Part shown: positions 29,363 to 40,157 of the stretch, in pieces
How the letters are laid out: each line of letters opens with the position of its first letter
Numbering within the stretch: the stretch's first letter is position 1
Notes under the pieces: generated by a model
What the model saw: the letters and a program-made list of their open reading frames with translations, nothing else
Databases searched by the model: none
What the model was told of the DNA's origin: nothing
Source: Pseudoips prasinana
Lineage: Eukaryota; Arthropoda; Insecta; Lepidoptera; Nolidae
DNA length: 64,000 nucleotides
Direction of reading: 5' to 3'
NCBI GenBank assembly: GCA_951640165.1
Contig: OX621247.1
Location: forward strand, 33,702,001 to 33,766,000
Made by a program: the position numbers and the translations under genes

Positions 29363-30819
29363 GTTTTGATTCAATTTGTAATTACCAATTAGTAAAAATT
29401 AATAATTGTTACCTGAAACTTAAGACTGACTTTATTAATTTTCTTATGTAACGCCTTCAATTATTGCAGAGCAATGTAATGGAATCTTACAAGACTACGA
29501 TTTTAAAACTACAATCTTAAACCTATTACGGTAATTTTTATATCAATTTAAACCTTATTCTAATACCTAATTAAATATCTAAAATAACAAAACTGTAGAC
29601 TTAAACCTACAACTTACCTTATTATACTAATTAATAATACAGAAACATTAGTTACTTTTTATTTTTTAATCTGTGTATCGCCTACGCTGTATTCATTGAG
29701 TGAAGTGTTGTATGCAATGAACGGGATTACCGTCCGTTCACTCGCAGGTTCCGCTCATCGTGACATTTTTTGCATATCATGCACTCGACGAAATACTACG
29801 CTACTGCTGAGTTGTTCCTAAATTTTTTTATAAACTCATAATTTAAATATAAATTTAAATAGTACCAACGCGTACATTGTTCTAAAAAAACGCCGTATAT
29901 CTATACATATAAAGTGTGTTAGTGTTTAAACCCCACTTGGGGTTTCTTTTCTACGGAGTATACTTACCACCTATAAATACACCACGTCTCCGAAGATCAC
30001 TCCACCTCATCAGTTCCGGAACTCAATCTACAGCCTTAAGACTGCGCCAGACATCACTACACTACTACCAGGGGAGTGGTATTTTAAATTGTCAGATCGT
30101 ACCCACAATCGTGTGATAAACCTACGACCCTTCTACCTAACTTTTTTATCTTGACACGCGGCAGAGTGTCGGCCAAGTTAATTTTTTTCTTTGGTAATTA
30201 AATTATTTTTTAAAATTGATCTTTAGTCTTTTCTTCTTCTACCTACCTACAAAACTATTCTATACATCGTGGAAACGCGACACTTATAAAAACACTTATT
30301 TTTAATATTCAGAATCTAATTGTTTGGTGAAATAGCTAAAGATTGGCCTATAATTGGGCTTCAGTCCTTTTAATTTTTTTGTTGTGATTTTTAAATTTAT
30401 TTTATTTTATTGTGGATAAAAACTGTTTGTGTTTTATAATAAAAATCAACATTATGAATATGGATCACTGGTTTATTATTTTGTCTATATAATGCAATAT
30501 CCATAACTACTATTTTCCTTCTTCTTGGACCTTGAACCAGCCTGGTAAAGCTGTTAAATATTTTTGAGTTTTTCACTTAATGCCGGTCAGCATAATCAAT
30601 CTTAGTGCACAAATGTATTAAATGGGGGGTTTTATGATTATTTGGCAATTTTGAAAAGGTTACGTTTAAATTAATATTACAATATTGAGATATGATGGAG
30701 TAAAAGGACTAGTCTTATGAATAGATGCATATTTTTTTTGTTATTATACTTGGATTTTCTACTGTTCTCCTATAAACTTTAAAAAACTTTAAAGCTCTCT
30801 CCTCAAAAATGTAAATTTC
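29363..30819. other. non-coding part of the inverted-repeat unit
   Basis: AT-rich. Contains a short palindrome AAACCCCACTTGGGGTTT at about 29928-29945. No supported gene. Confidence 0.4.
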
Positions 30820-30855
30820 GTAGTTAGTGCAATTGTGAACTAAGGCATCGATATG
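30820..30855 (-). repeat. right 36-bp inverted repeat
   Basis: Starts GTAGTTAGTGCAATTG and ends GCATCGATATG. It is the reverse complement of 28123-28158. Confidence 0.9.
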
Positions 30856-31072
30856 TAGGTATCGCCCCTCCAATGTGTTTAAGCTCACATATAAACGCTA
30901 TGCACACGAATAAGTCCTCGCGATAGTGCATCATGGCACAAAAACTTGCGTCCTATACGCTCGCATTTCGGTATATAGCCAATACATCCCATAATTCTTC
31001 ATCATCTCAGCCTAATTGCGTCTGATGCTGGGAAAGGCCTCCCCAAAATATTTCCACAAAAATCAAAAAGAC

Positions 31073-31242
31073 GGTCACCGTAGCCTAGTTGGTAGTTATC
31101 CTGCCTACGAAGCTGGTGGTCCTGGGTTCGAATCCCGGTAAGTGCAAATATTTGTGTGATGAGCACGAATATTTGTTTCTGAGTCATGGATGTTTTCTAT
31201 GTATATAAGTATTTATCTATCTATATAAGTATGTATATCGTC
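31073..31242 (+). mobile_element. SINE-C head and centre
   Basis: GTCACCGTAGCCTAGTTGG, CTACGAAGCTGG and GGGTTCGAATCCCGG, then TATAAGTATGTATATCGTC. The usual tail is replaced by RTE sequence from about 31243, a sharp junction. Confidence 0.85.
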
Positions 31243-31520
31243 ACCCCAAGGGATGCGATAAAAGAGAAAAAAAAAGGGTGACAGTATGGTCGTCCCGTAA
31301 TTCTTAAGTAATATAATCTGGCAGGCAGCAAGATTCTCGAGTGGCAACCACCAACCGGGAGACACAGCGTGGGAAGGCCTCCTACAAGTTGGACCGATGA
31401 TCTCGTGAGACTAGCTGGAAGCCGCTGGATGCTGGTATCGTAAGGCCTGCCTCTGTGAAGATCTTTACGGGAAACTTTTGTCAAGCAGTGGACGTCTTTC
31501 GGCTCATATGATGATGATGA
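31243..31520 (+). pseudogene. RTE-type LINE C-terminal remnant and 3' end
   Basis: In + sense, GATTCTCGAGTGGCAACC, GGAAGGCCTCCTAC, GACCGATGATCTCGTGAG, GCTGGAAGCCGCTGGATG and GCAGTGGACGTCTTTCGGC match the coding 3' end of lepidopteran RTE elements (peptide flavour TDDLVR-AGSRWM). It finishes ATATGATGATGATGATAAT. Frame is broken in places. Related remnants: 35828-36065 (minus) and 46065-46288. Confidence 0.7.
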
Positions 31521-32410
31521 TAATCTAATTACCTAACCTAACTAGATAACCTTTTTAGTATTTTATAATAATTCATAGATAGACATCAATTTGTCCTCAC
31601 CTACCTTCATATCCAACTGTGTATTGCTATATAAATAAACTAATCTAAACACAAAAAGCAATCGGTTAATACCAATACAGCAGAATTAAAAACCGGCCAG
31701 TTGCGAGTCGGACGAGCATGCGAAAGGTTCCGTATCATCGTAAAAAATGTTGTTTGAGCGAAACTAAAAACGTTTCATGTATGAGGTCTCCTTCAATTGC
31801 GGCATTAGAAATAAGCACACCTTGAAGTTTTATACTATCACAGTTCATGAGATACAGTCCGCTGGCAGATATAGGGACGGAGTAACGAAGGGATAGGGGA
31901 AACTGAACTCAAAACAAAATAAAAAGCTTTTATTTTTCGAACTCTAAATAAAACCGGAACTATATTAACTATCTATTTACATTATGTTGGTCATTAAATC
32001 TTTGATATTATATTTATTTTATACGTAATTTTCTTACCGAATCATAGTCTGGCTACTCGGATCGTGCTACTCGTAGGTTAAATTGAATTTGAATATGATG
32101 TGACATAAAAATTGATTTTATGTTATAATGAAATTTGATTGCTTTCTATTTGCTACAGTTACTGCTTCAACCTAGGTTACGTAACTTCCGTTTTTATCGT
32201 TCTGTACCAAAATAAGAATCCTATACAGTGGTATTCTGTTAGTCCGTGATTACAGCGGCATAAAGCAGTTTCTTTTAATGTTTGGTATTTTAAATTTATA
32301 GTCAGGCGTTGTCTAAAAAAATAAGCAATTTTATTAGTCAAACGCAGTACAGAAGATAGCCCTTCTACTAGATTTGTAGTATCATTTTTTAAGGGCAACG
32401 CCTCATTAGA
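31521..32410. other. no gene seen
   Basis: About 31685-31740 carries CGGCCAGTTGCGAGTCGGAC and AGGTTCCGTA, an end fragment of the GGGTTCCGT repeat family. The remainder is AT-rich and unassigned. Confidence 0.45.
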
Positions 32411-32585
32411 AAATTAAGCCCTGTGTCGCGGGGTACTTTACAAACATATAAAAGTCGGAGACAGATTACATCCAGACTCAGAACAACTATTTATGGGTCA
32501 CACAAATAGCTGTCCGGCGCGGGACTCGAACCCGCGACACGAAGCGGCGAGGCGACTGTCTAAGCCGCTGCACCACACGTGAAGT
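32411..32585 (-). mobile_element. SINE-D, full-length head and body
   Basis: On the minus strand: GTGTGGTGCAGCGGCTTAG (A box), GCGGGTTCGAGTCCCGCGCC (B box), TAAATAGTTGTTCTGAGTC, and AAAGTACCCCGCGACACAGG. Confidence 0.88.
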
Positions 32586-32699
32586 CAATATTAGTAGTTT
32601 CTTCCTATAATAACTGGGATAAATTGGTTTTAAGTAAGCGTAGAACTAACTGGGAAAAATTGGTTTTAAGTAAGTATGAAGATAAATATTTTATTTCCA
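32586..32699. repeat. short tandem duplication
   Basis: AACTGGGATAAATTGG and then AACTGGGAAAAATTGG, each followed by TTTTAAGTAAG, about 40 bp apart. Confidence 0.7.
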
Positions 32700-32935
32700 T
32701 AAGGAGGCAAAGTACTTACTAACTTATCGTACGGGCAGTGGTTACCCTGGTGTCAGAGTTGTCCAAGCCGCCCAGTAGGTAGACATTGCTTAACGACTGT
32801 TCCCTAATGGCTACAACCGGGAGCGACAGTTTAACGTGCCCTCCGAAGCACGGAGATGCTCAGAAATTAAACCACTTTGGCGGTCACCCATCTATTGACT
32901 GACCGCGAGTCTACTTGCTTAACTCCCTTGAACAT
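32700..32935 (+). repeat. dispersed repeat (GTGCCCTCCGAAGCACGG family)
   Basis: TACTTACTAACTTATCGTAC, GACAGTTTAACGTGCCCTCC and GCGGTCACCCATC belong to a repeat common in Lepidoptera. A diverged copy is at 52800-52930. Confidence 0.6.
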
Positions 32936-33006
32936 TTACGGACCGATGCGAACATCTCCATTTAATTATGAACCTATGTATTATGATGATGAACACATTA
33001 AAAAAT

Positions 33007-33336
33007 AATAATAAGAATAATGTCCTCCTAGCCGAATAGCCAGTCTCAATAGAGATTTAACCATCTGCGCGGGACATATTATAGTGCACAAGTGTGTGCG
33101 CAAACACAGGAGCACTTTCTATTCCATCACTCTCATGATCCGATGGGACGCCTAGTGACACGACCGGAAAGAGCTCAGGTTCAGGACCGACGGCTTTACG
33201 TACTTTCCGAGGCACAGAGTATAATACCTATTCTGTAAAAAAATCTTTTTACAGAAAAGTTTCAAAATCACTTATGGCCCGACCCGGGATTTAAACCCAG
33301 GACCTCGTTATCTGCGGGAACACCGCTAGACCAACA
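33007..33336 (-). mobile_element. SINE-A, near full length, inverted
   Basis: TGTCCTCCTAGCCGAA, GCGCGGGACATATTATAG, GACGGCTTTACGTAC and GGCCCGACCCGGGATTTAAA, ending in the A-box complement CGCTAGACCAAC. Confidence 0.88.
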
Positions 33337-34290
33337 ATAAATAAAGAAGTATGCAAAGATACGTCGGTCCCGCGAACTCGACACCAAAACTGCACGATTT
33401 TAATTGGGTCACAGCCGGGGGCAATTTTTCATTCGCAGTGGGAAAAGGTTGGTTAAATTACCGTCATAATGACTATGTAAATATGTGTTCATACGTTGAG
33501 GTTCTACTTAACTTCTTATGGTTGTTATAAAGGATTTAACTCGCATACCCGTCAAATAACCCTTGTGGTAAAAAGTATAATTATAGTGGTATAATACCTT
33601 ATTTAGATTTGAGAACCATGTATTTCTTACGTTTTAATTAGGAAGTATTTCCATGATAACTACTAGTAATACCTACCTAGAAAAATTGGCAGAAGGTAAA
33701 AAGTATTTAAAGATTCGAACTTTATTGCTATCATATGTATTAAAGAGATATTCTTATTTATAATAGGATATTTTTAAATGCATACATTACAAAGAACTTC
33801 ACCTATCAATTTAAATTCGTCAATTAAATAGTTTTATATCTAATGTACTGATGGCACACCAAATATATCCGGGCGTAACTAATAATTACGTTACATATTC
33901 TAAAATATATTTCGCTACTAGAAAAGTACGTTAGGTTACTTTAATACAACGACTCGAGTGAGCGAAGTGATGATTATCAGCAAAATTTACACAAAAAGCT
34001 TTTACTTTTAAATATAAATAGCAATGCGTCAAGTACTTAAATTGCTGCTAGGATTATATTTTAAGATAACTTTTTTGCTGTTCTTGGTTTTGCTTAGAAT
34101 ATAATATCATACTTATATTATTATTTATATGCAATTAAATGCTACCCATTACTAATGGGTAGCATCATAAACACGAACCCTGCCTTGCAAATAAATTAAT
34201 AAATCAGATGAAATTAATTTCGTTATCGAAATTCTTAAACAATCACCAATTTATAATTAATGAAATTCAGTTGATACAAAACTATATCCT
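33337..34290. other. no gene recognised
   Basis: AT-rich. An 11-bp inverted repeat (TGCTACCCATT...AATGGGTAGCA) lies at about 34140-34164. Confidence 0.4.
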
Positions 34291-34533
34291 GGGGCTCTAC
34301 CGGCTAAGTCGCCGAACATCATTTTCGTCAATAGCGTTCAAATAAATAAAGGTTAAAAATGACTTAACCAATCGTTAAACCGGCTTCCATGAGTACATGT
34401 GACGTCATAAATGGCCCGGAATCGATTGTCAACGTTGAAGCCGATTTAACGATTGGTTAAGTAATTTTTAATCTGTATATATTTGAACGCCATTCACGAA
34501 AACGATGTTCGGCGACTTAGCCGGTAGAGCCCC
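34291..34533. mobile_element. MITE-2, long-hairpin element
   Basis: Terminal inverted repeats begin GGGGCTCTACCGGCTAAG and continue for roughly 100 bp per arm around a central GGCCCGGAATCGATTG region. A second copy is at 55252-55500. No ORF. Confidence 0.85.
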
Positions 34534-34544
34534 TGGTACATTAA

Positions 34545-34768
34545 TAATAATATCTTGGGTCATTATTTACACACGGCCATCTGATCCCAAACTAAGCTGA
34601 CCTTGTAGGTACTATGGAAACCAGATAACTGATATACTAAATATACTAATTACACCCATACTCAGGACAAACAGAGATGTACATGCACACAGTTATCTGT
34701 CCGGGGTAGGAATCGAATCCAAGACCTCCGGTGTGAAAAGCAAACATTTGCCAACCACGCCAACAGGC
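34545..34768 (-). mobile_element. SINE-B, near full length, inverted
   Basis: GGGTCATTATTTACACACGG, AAGCTGACCTTGTAGG, CAGGACAAACAGAGATG, GGAATCGAATCCAAGACC (B box complement) and GCCAACCACGCCAACAGG. Confidence 0.88.
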
Positions 34769-34814
34769 GTGCATATTACACACATCACGCAAACGATTTA
34801 ATTACTTTGCCTGC

Positions 34815-34860
34815 TCGAGTGGTGCAGAGGTTAAAATAGTCGCCTCAGCACTATCTTGGC
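34815..34860 (+). mobile_element. SINE-D head fragment
   Basis: CTCGAGTGGTGCAGAGGTTA then AGTCGCCTCAGCAC resembles the SINE-D A-box half. It ends as the GGGTTCCGT element starts. Confidence 0.5.
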
Positions 34861-34871
34861 GCCCTCGTTTT

Positions 34872-35160
34872 TGGGTTCCGTAGCCAAATGGCAAAAACGG
34901 AACCCTTATAGATTCGTCATGTCTGTCTGTCTGCCGTCCGTATGTCACAGCCACTTTTTTCCGAATCTATAAGAGCTGTACTGCTGAAACTTGGTAAGTA
35001 GATGTATTCTGTGAACCGCATTAAGATTTTTACACAAAAATAGAAAAAGAACAATAATTTTGGGGGGTCGCCATACATAGAACTGAAACTCAAATTTTTT
35101 TTTTCATCGTACCCACACATATGGGGTATCTATGAATAGGTTTTCAAAAATGATATTGAG
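34872..35160 (+). mobile_element. GGGTTCCGT-ended repeat, 3'-truncated
   Basis: GGGTTCCGTAGCCAAATGGC, ACGGAACCCTTATAG, CTGTCTGTCTG, TCACAGCCACTTTTTTCCG and GATATTGAGG. The right terminal ACGGAACCC is missing. Confidence 0.7.
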
Positions 35161-35719
35161 GTATTTGTGGACACACTTGTGCACTATAATATGTCCCGCA
35201 CAGATGATAATCTGTATTAAGACTTTATTAGTTTTGAAAAATATAAAAAAAAAGTCAACTTAGATTGAGTAATTTCGTTGCTTATAATAAGAAATTAATG
35301 CTAATAAAGTGTTTATAATATTAGTTTTTTATTACTTATTATTAAATTAAGATTTTTTCTTGGAAAATGAAGTGGAAATCAACTTCTTTATAAAAAGCCT
35401 ACTCACCGTAATTTGATTACATTGAAACTAACAAAACTTTTCCAAACTTCTTGATTTCAGGATGACGTTAATTAATGAGTTACAAACCTGAACCTTGTTA
35501 TGATAAATTGAATCTTATTCCAATGTAATAAGTCTGGTAATTATTATTTTTCAGACGCGCTAATATAAAACAGTAAATTGGAAGCTCCACAAAAAAAGGT
35601 GTCGAGATGAGTGGAGAAAAATAATCTGAAAATAAAACAGTTTTTCAAACATAAATGTGGCAGTAAAAAATATATTTTGTTTCGTATAATGTTACAATTA
35701 TTTATGTCAGCAGAAATAC
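35161..35719. other. no gene seen; SINE-A scrap at its start
   Basis: 35161-35215 has GTGCACTATAATATGTCCCG, a SINE-A piece. The remainder is AT-rich. Confidence 0.45.
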
Positions 35720-35826
35720 GTACAGATGCCAGCACATCCAGCTACCCCAATCTGTCAAATTGTATTTCACTTTCAATTGGAGAAATTTTACAGATTGGGG
35801 TAGCTTGATGTGCTGGCGTCTGTACA
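35720..35826. mobile_element. MITE-1 hairpin copy
   Basis: CCAGCACATCCAGCTACCCC and AATCTGTCAAAT versus ACAGATTGGGGTAGC and TTGATGTGCTGG. Bounded by GTACAGA and TCTGTAC. Confidence 0.88.
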
Positions 35827-35827
35827 T

Positions 35828-36065
35828 TGCTGGGCAAAGGCTACCTCTAGAAATCTCCACAATTGCTGGTCTTGCGCTATTCGTTACCAGCGGCTTCCAG
35901 CGACCCTCACGATATCATCGGTCGATCTTAAGGGGGCCTGTTCAAGCTGCGTCTTCCGGTTCGTGGTCGCCACTCGAGAACCTTTCTACTCCAGCGAGCG
36001 TCGGTTCTACGAGCTATGTGCCCCACCCACTGCAACTTCAGCTTAGCAATTCCTCGGGCTATGTC
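35828..36065 (-). pseudogene. RTE-type LINE C-terminal remnant
   Basis: Read on the minus strand the order is GCTAAGCTGAAGTTGCAGTG, GGGGCACATAGCTCG, GGTTCTCGAGTGGCGACC, ACGAACCGGAAGACGC and GCTGGAAGCCGCTGG. Translation gives pieces like KLQWVGHIA, LEWRPRTGRR and VAGSRW, then a stop. It is the same family as 31243-31520 and 46065-46288. It directly abuts a MITE-1 copy. Confidence 0.72.
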
Positions 36066-36209
36066 TGCTCTAATTATTATTATTTATGTCAGAACTTCCA
36101 TTTAAATTAAAATATTCTTGTGTTTGCTCTTCGCAATAGTTTTAGTTTAGATGAAGTATGTATGTCATTAGTAATGCTGATCATATAGTAATCCATACTA
36201 AGACTGCAG

Positions 36210-36365
36210 TCGTCCCATCGGATCATGAGAGTGATGGAATAGAATGTTCACCTGTTTTAGCGCACACTTCTGCACTATATAATATGTGCTGGGCAAATGG
36301 CTAATCTCCCTTGTGACTGGACGCCGTAGCTGATTTTCGGCCAGGAGGACATTATTATATAATAA
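36210..36365 (+). mobile_element. SINE-A 3' half
   Basis: CCCATCGGATCATGAGAG, GCACTATATAATATGTGC and CGGCCAGGAGGACATTATT. It is 5'-truncated. Confidence 0.8.
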
Positions 36366-36445
36366 TGTAATGTAATGTGTATTGTATAATTATATGTATA
36401 TATTTGTGTTTCTTCGTACCATCACTTAATTTCTTTATGTAATAC

Positions 36446-36635
36446 TAGCTGCGCTCTGCGGTTTACCCGCGTAAAACTTTTTAAATTTTAGCCTATGTGT
36501 TTATCCAGGTTGTCAGCTAACTCCATAGGTACCAAATTTTGTTAAAATCGCTCCAGCCGTTTATACGTTAAGAAGTAACAAACATACACACTCACATACT
36601 CACAAACTTTGGAGTTTATAATATTAGTATGATCT
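36446..36635 (+). repeat. RTE-like tail repeat
   Basis: CTAGCTGCGCTCTGCGG, GGTTGTCAGCTAACTCC, AAATCGCTCCAGCCG and CACACTCACATACTCAC, ending in ATAATATTAGTATGA. Confidence 0.7.
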
Positions 36636-36814
36636 CTACTTAGTCTTGTTATGTCTGCATCAATAAAAATAAATAAATCAATTGTAATGTTGGCTGGCAA
36701 AAAATGCCTTGTACATTAAGGACACCATTGTACTTTTTCATACATAAAGGTATAAATGAAGAAGTAATAACAACTATTGTCCAAGAATTAATTACTATCA
36801 CTCAAGTATATTTA

Positions 36815-37215
36815 AAATTGTATGAGAACACAAAATGCCACTGTAATATTGTAGTCATCGATATCAGCTGTATTAAACGTGACGTCAACCATATAGTTAT
36901 TATTAATAGTAACTTGTCGCGTGTCTCTGCCTTAAAATAGAAATCACCTCTGCGAATTGCGCGTGAGTTGGTACAGTCGTTTAGTTCACTCTTTTTCAAC
37001 TAGATGGCGATAATTATATGAGAATACAATTATATGCACCTGTAATACTGTAAAAGCATTGATTTTAACTGTAGTAATAGTGACGTGCGTGAATCAGATA
37101 GTTATTAATAATTAGACCGTGTCGCGTGTTTCTACTTAAAAATAGAAATCAACTCTGCCAGTTGCGCGTGAGCATGTATAGTCAATTAGTTCACTTTACC
37201 ACAACTAGATGGTGG
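36815..37215 (+). repeat. diverged tandem duplication, about 195-bp unit
   Basis: Both halves run from TATGAGAA(C/T)ACAA through GTCGCGTGT, AAATAGAAATCA and TTGCGCGTGAG to CAACTAGATGG. The first half begins at 36815, the second at about 37018. The unit ends in the same TAGATGG motif found in repeat R (37730). Confidence 0.75.
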
Positions 37216-37729
37216 TATTTATTTGCTGCGGTTTTCATAATAATGAATAAACCATTATTATTACTACATATTATGATTATTATCATCACTATTAAATAGT
37301 ATATTTTCTTCGTCTTTTTTGTGCAAGTTTGCGGAAGTAAAGATACAATTTTATTTATTTCTCCTCTGAAAAATTTGATAGAAAGCCCAAGAGACGTTTT
37401 AATGATGTAATTATATTTATATTACGACTTTAACTACTAGAATTTAATAACAAAATTGAATGACAGATTCTTATGTAGATTATAACATATATGAATATAT
37501 TATAAATCCTATATCACACGAGCCGCTTATGGATTACGGTACCTTCCCACGTTAGCTGTCAGGAGAAGACGGCAGTTAATCATTAATTATTTCAGTAACG
37601 CTTCTTAGCCTTTGTTCCTAATTACGGGTGTTACAATAAAGGCCTCTGAACCTTTGTATTACCTAATATGTGTTCCAGTTTCTTGTGAAGAGTTTGTATT
37701 TGGTACATATTTAGTGTGCCGTGATATCC
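37216..37729. other. no gene recognised
   Basis: AT-rich DNA before the large tandem duplication. Confidence 0.4.
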
Positions 37730-37955
37730 CTAGATGGCGTTCTACAGAAAGTTAGATCGCGGTATGGTTTCGTTCACACCGCTACATGGGGTGCCTTCGC
37801 CGCGGATTGTCAATTTGCCATCAGAAGGGTCTTAACTGACTCGACTGAACAGCGAGTGATGAATTTGGAAATGATCCTTGTGATTACACTCCGCTCGCTC
37901 GCGTCTCAACTATCGCAGAGGCGCGTGTCGATGATCTGACGCTGTTTTTGGCCCC
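37730..37955 (+). repeat. repeat R, left copy
   Basis: CTAGATGGCGTTCTACAG...GCTGTTTTTGGCCC. At diagnostic sites it has T at 37763 and T at 37814; the other two copies have A. Related fragments (TAGATGGCG, TATGGTTTCGTTC): 46605, 60140, 60330. Confidence 0.9.
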
Positions 37956-38104
37956 ATTTAAACTATGAAGTACTATGAACCTATCCATGACATAAGCACA
38001 GATTGTCTATCTGTGCCTACAATTCTTAATAGACAATAGTAATTTTGTTTATTTAGCCTAATTAATGATTATGTGTGTTTTAAATAGGTCTAAATCTACG
38101 TACA

Positions 38105-38655
38105 TAAAAGCAGAAATTGACTAACTGATCGATCAACGCACAGCTGAAACCACTGGGTCTAGAACCATGAAAGTTTGCACAAATATTTCTTAAGTGACGT
38201 TAGGGTGCACCAAGATAGGATTTTTGAAAATTCATTCTTTAATGGTTAATGGGATGATGATGATAAGGGCTTGCAAATTTTGTCTAAATCAAATTATTTT
38301 CTTGGTTTAATTATTTTCAAACTAGGCATTTATATATTTTTCAATATTTAATTGAACACGTGTTTTATTGTATTTTAGATTCAACCCCTAAAATAATAAA
38401 AGGGGGTTGCAAAATATTTTTATTTACAAATCAGTATTAAAATTGAAATGATTGAATTTTGACATATTTGAATTCACCAAGTGATTGAAAGTTAGTAAAT
38501 AAAATTTAAAAAATATGCTACAAGTTACTTAGTAGTTTTTGATTCGGACAATAAGGGAAAGTTCTAAAACATAGGTAACTGAGAATAGGTTCGTTTTAAC
38601 TCCGTCTGATTTCGACTACCTCGCGGACTAAGTCGCGGGCAAAAGCTAGTTTTGT
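38105..38655 (+). repeat. GACTRACTGATCNATCAACGCACAGC repeat, copy in unit 1
   Basis: Starts near AATTGACTAACTGATCG and ATCAACGCACAGC, and ends CGCGGACTAAGTCGCGGG then CAAAAGCTAGT. The amplified relative is at 58083-59300. Confidence 0.65.
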
Positions 38656-39020
38656 ATAATAATACGGATTTTTATCAGGTAAGCATATTTAAGATTAATT
38701 CCTTTACGAGTCATTCATCATTTTCTACAAAAATGAAGAATGGCTTCACAATAATGTAGAGGCTGTATCTATCAAGTCGTGACGTCACATTTGATATTTA
38801 TTTAGAGGTAAACAACCTTTATCGTTAATACATTAACGTGGTTCGCATCATTAATATTCTATTTTAGGATCTCCATCTAAAAATATCACGAGAGTTCAAA
38901 ATCGACTATAATATTTCATGTCAGTTAGTATAGTCGTTTAGTTTACTTTATTTAAAATAGAGGGCGCCAAATGCGCTTGTTTTAATGATAAAGTTTATTA
39001 TATTTCTGTCTTGTCTTTTT

Positions 39021-39602
39021 AGGGTTCCGTAAAAAAAACGGAACCCTTATAGATTCGTCTTGTCTGTCTGTCCGTCCGTATGTCACAGCCACTTTTTTCC
39101 GAAACTATAACGACTATACTATTGAAAATTGGTGAGTAGATATTGTATTCTGTGAACCGCATTATGATTTTTACACAAAAACAGAAAAAAAAAACAATTA
39201 TTTTTGGGGTTCCCCGTACTTAGAACTGAAACTCAATTTTTTTTTCATCAAATCCATACATGTGGGGTATCTATGGATAGATCTTCAAAAATGATATTGA
39301 GGTTCGTAATATCATTTTTTTCAAAAGTGTATTTTGCGCGAGATACACCTCCAAAGTGGTAAAATGTCCCCCCCCCCCCCCCCCTGTAACTTATAAAATA
39401 AGTGAGGGATAAAACTAAAAAAGATATATGATGTAAATTACTTTGCAAACTTCCACAGAAAATTGGTTTGAACGAGATCTAGTAAATAGTTTTTTTAATA
39501 CGTCATAAATCATAAACAGCAATTTCCCTTTCATTCAATCAATTACTACAAGAACTTTTATATTATTACTTTCATATTGTTACTTGCTGCTACGGAACCC
39601 TT
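39021..39602 (+). mobile_element. GGGTTCCGT-ended repeat, complete, unit 1
   Basis: Terminal AGGGTTCCGT and ACGGAACCCTT are inverted repeats. The interior holds CTGTCTGTCTGTCCGTCCG, TCACAGCCACTTTTTTCCG and a poly(C) run at 39368-39384. Non-coding. Confidence 0.75.
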
Positions 39603-39604
39603 CA

Positions 39605-39680
39605 TGGGGGCCCGATCGAATTTGAACCCAGGACCTCGTTATCTGCGGATGAATACGCTACCACTAGACCAACGAGGCAG
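39605..39680 (-). repeat. SINE-A head only, unit 1
   Basis: GAATTTGAACCCAGGACCTC (B box complement) to CACTAGACCAACGAGGCA. The SINE body is absent. Confidence 0.75.
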
Positions 39681-39723
39681 TAAAAATTATGTATATAAAT
39701 ATACCTCCGTGCGTGTGTATTAG

Positions 39724-39823
39724 TGTACGGAAGCCAGCACATCAAGCTACTCCAATCTGTCAAATTTCCCCAATTAAAAGAAATTTGACAGATTGGGGTA
39801 GCTGGATGTGCTGGCGACTGTAC
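39724..39823. mobile_element. MITE-1 hairpin copy, unit 1
   Basis: CCAGCACATCAAGCTACTCC and AATCTGTCAAATTT pair with AAATTTGACAGATTGGGG and GTAGCTGGATGTGCTGG over about 38 bp per arm, with a short loop. Confidence 0.9.
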
Positions 39824-40157
39824 ATTAGATATTAAGGAGTACCTATGTCTCAATACGACATACATGCAATGAAGTATTATATTAATCCAAAATAGTTATC
39901 ACTTCTATCGGCTTGACCCCACAGACTGCCCCGCATGTTTTTACTTTTATCTGATCTTTACAGTTCTCAGTGTTTCATTTTTTTACCTGATATAAGATGC
40001 GATCTGAAGCTGACTAGCAAATAAGACTAAAAACTATGTAACGCTCGCCACAGGGCTCTAAATTCATCTAAAGATACTATGAGGGAAGATACTGAAAGAT
40101 ACCATACTGACGTAGAAATGCGTGCATTGTAAAATTATTTAGTTCGCTGTGACTTCG

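Larger units (their letters stand above)
28123..30855. mobile_element. inverted-repeat-bounded unit carrying a gene remnant
   Basis: A perfect 36-bp inverted repeat lies at 28123-28158 and 30820-30855. The 2.7 kb between them contains the gene remnant at 28565-29362, with AT-rich DNA elsewhere. The arrangement suggests a DNA transposon, but I find no target duplication and the similarity does not clearly extend outward. The true ends may lie elsewhere, or the arms may be two copies of a separate repeat. Confidence 0.45.

Noticed and set aside
37721..37939. 72-codon frame repeated almost unchanged three times (also at 40149 and 42574)
   Set aside because: It lies in repeat R; its similarity comes from the tandem duplication. 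No domain and no relation to a known protein.
39605..39680. tRNA-like sequence that could be a tRNA gene (also 42030-42105)
   Set aside because: Matches the head of SINE-A, has a decayed acceptor stem and is part of a repeat duplicated here.
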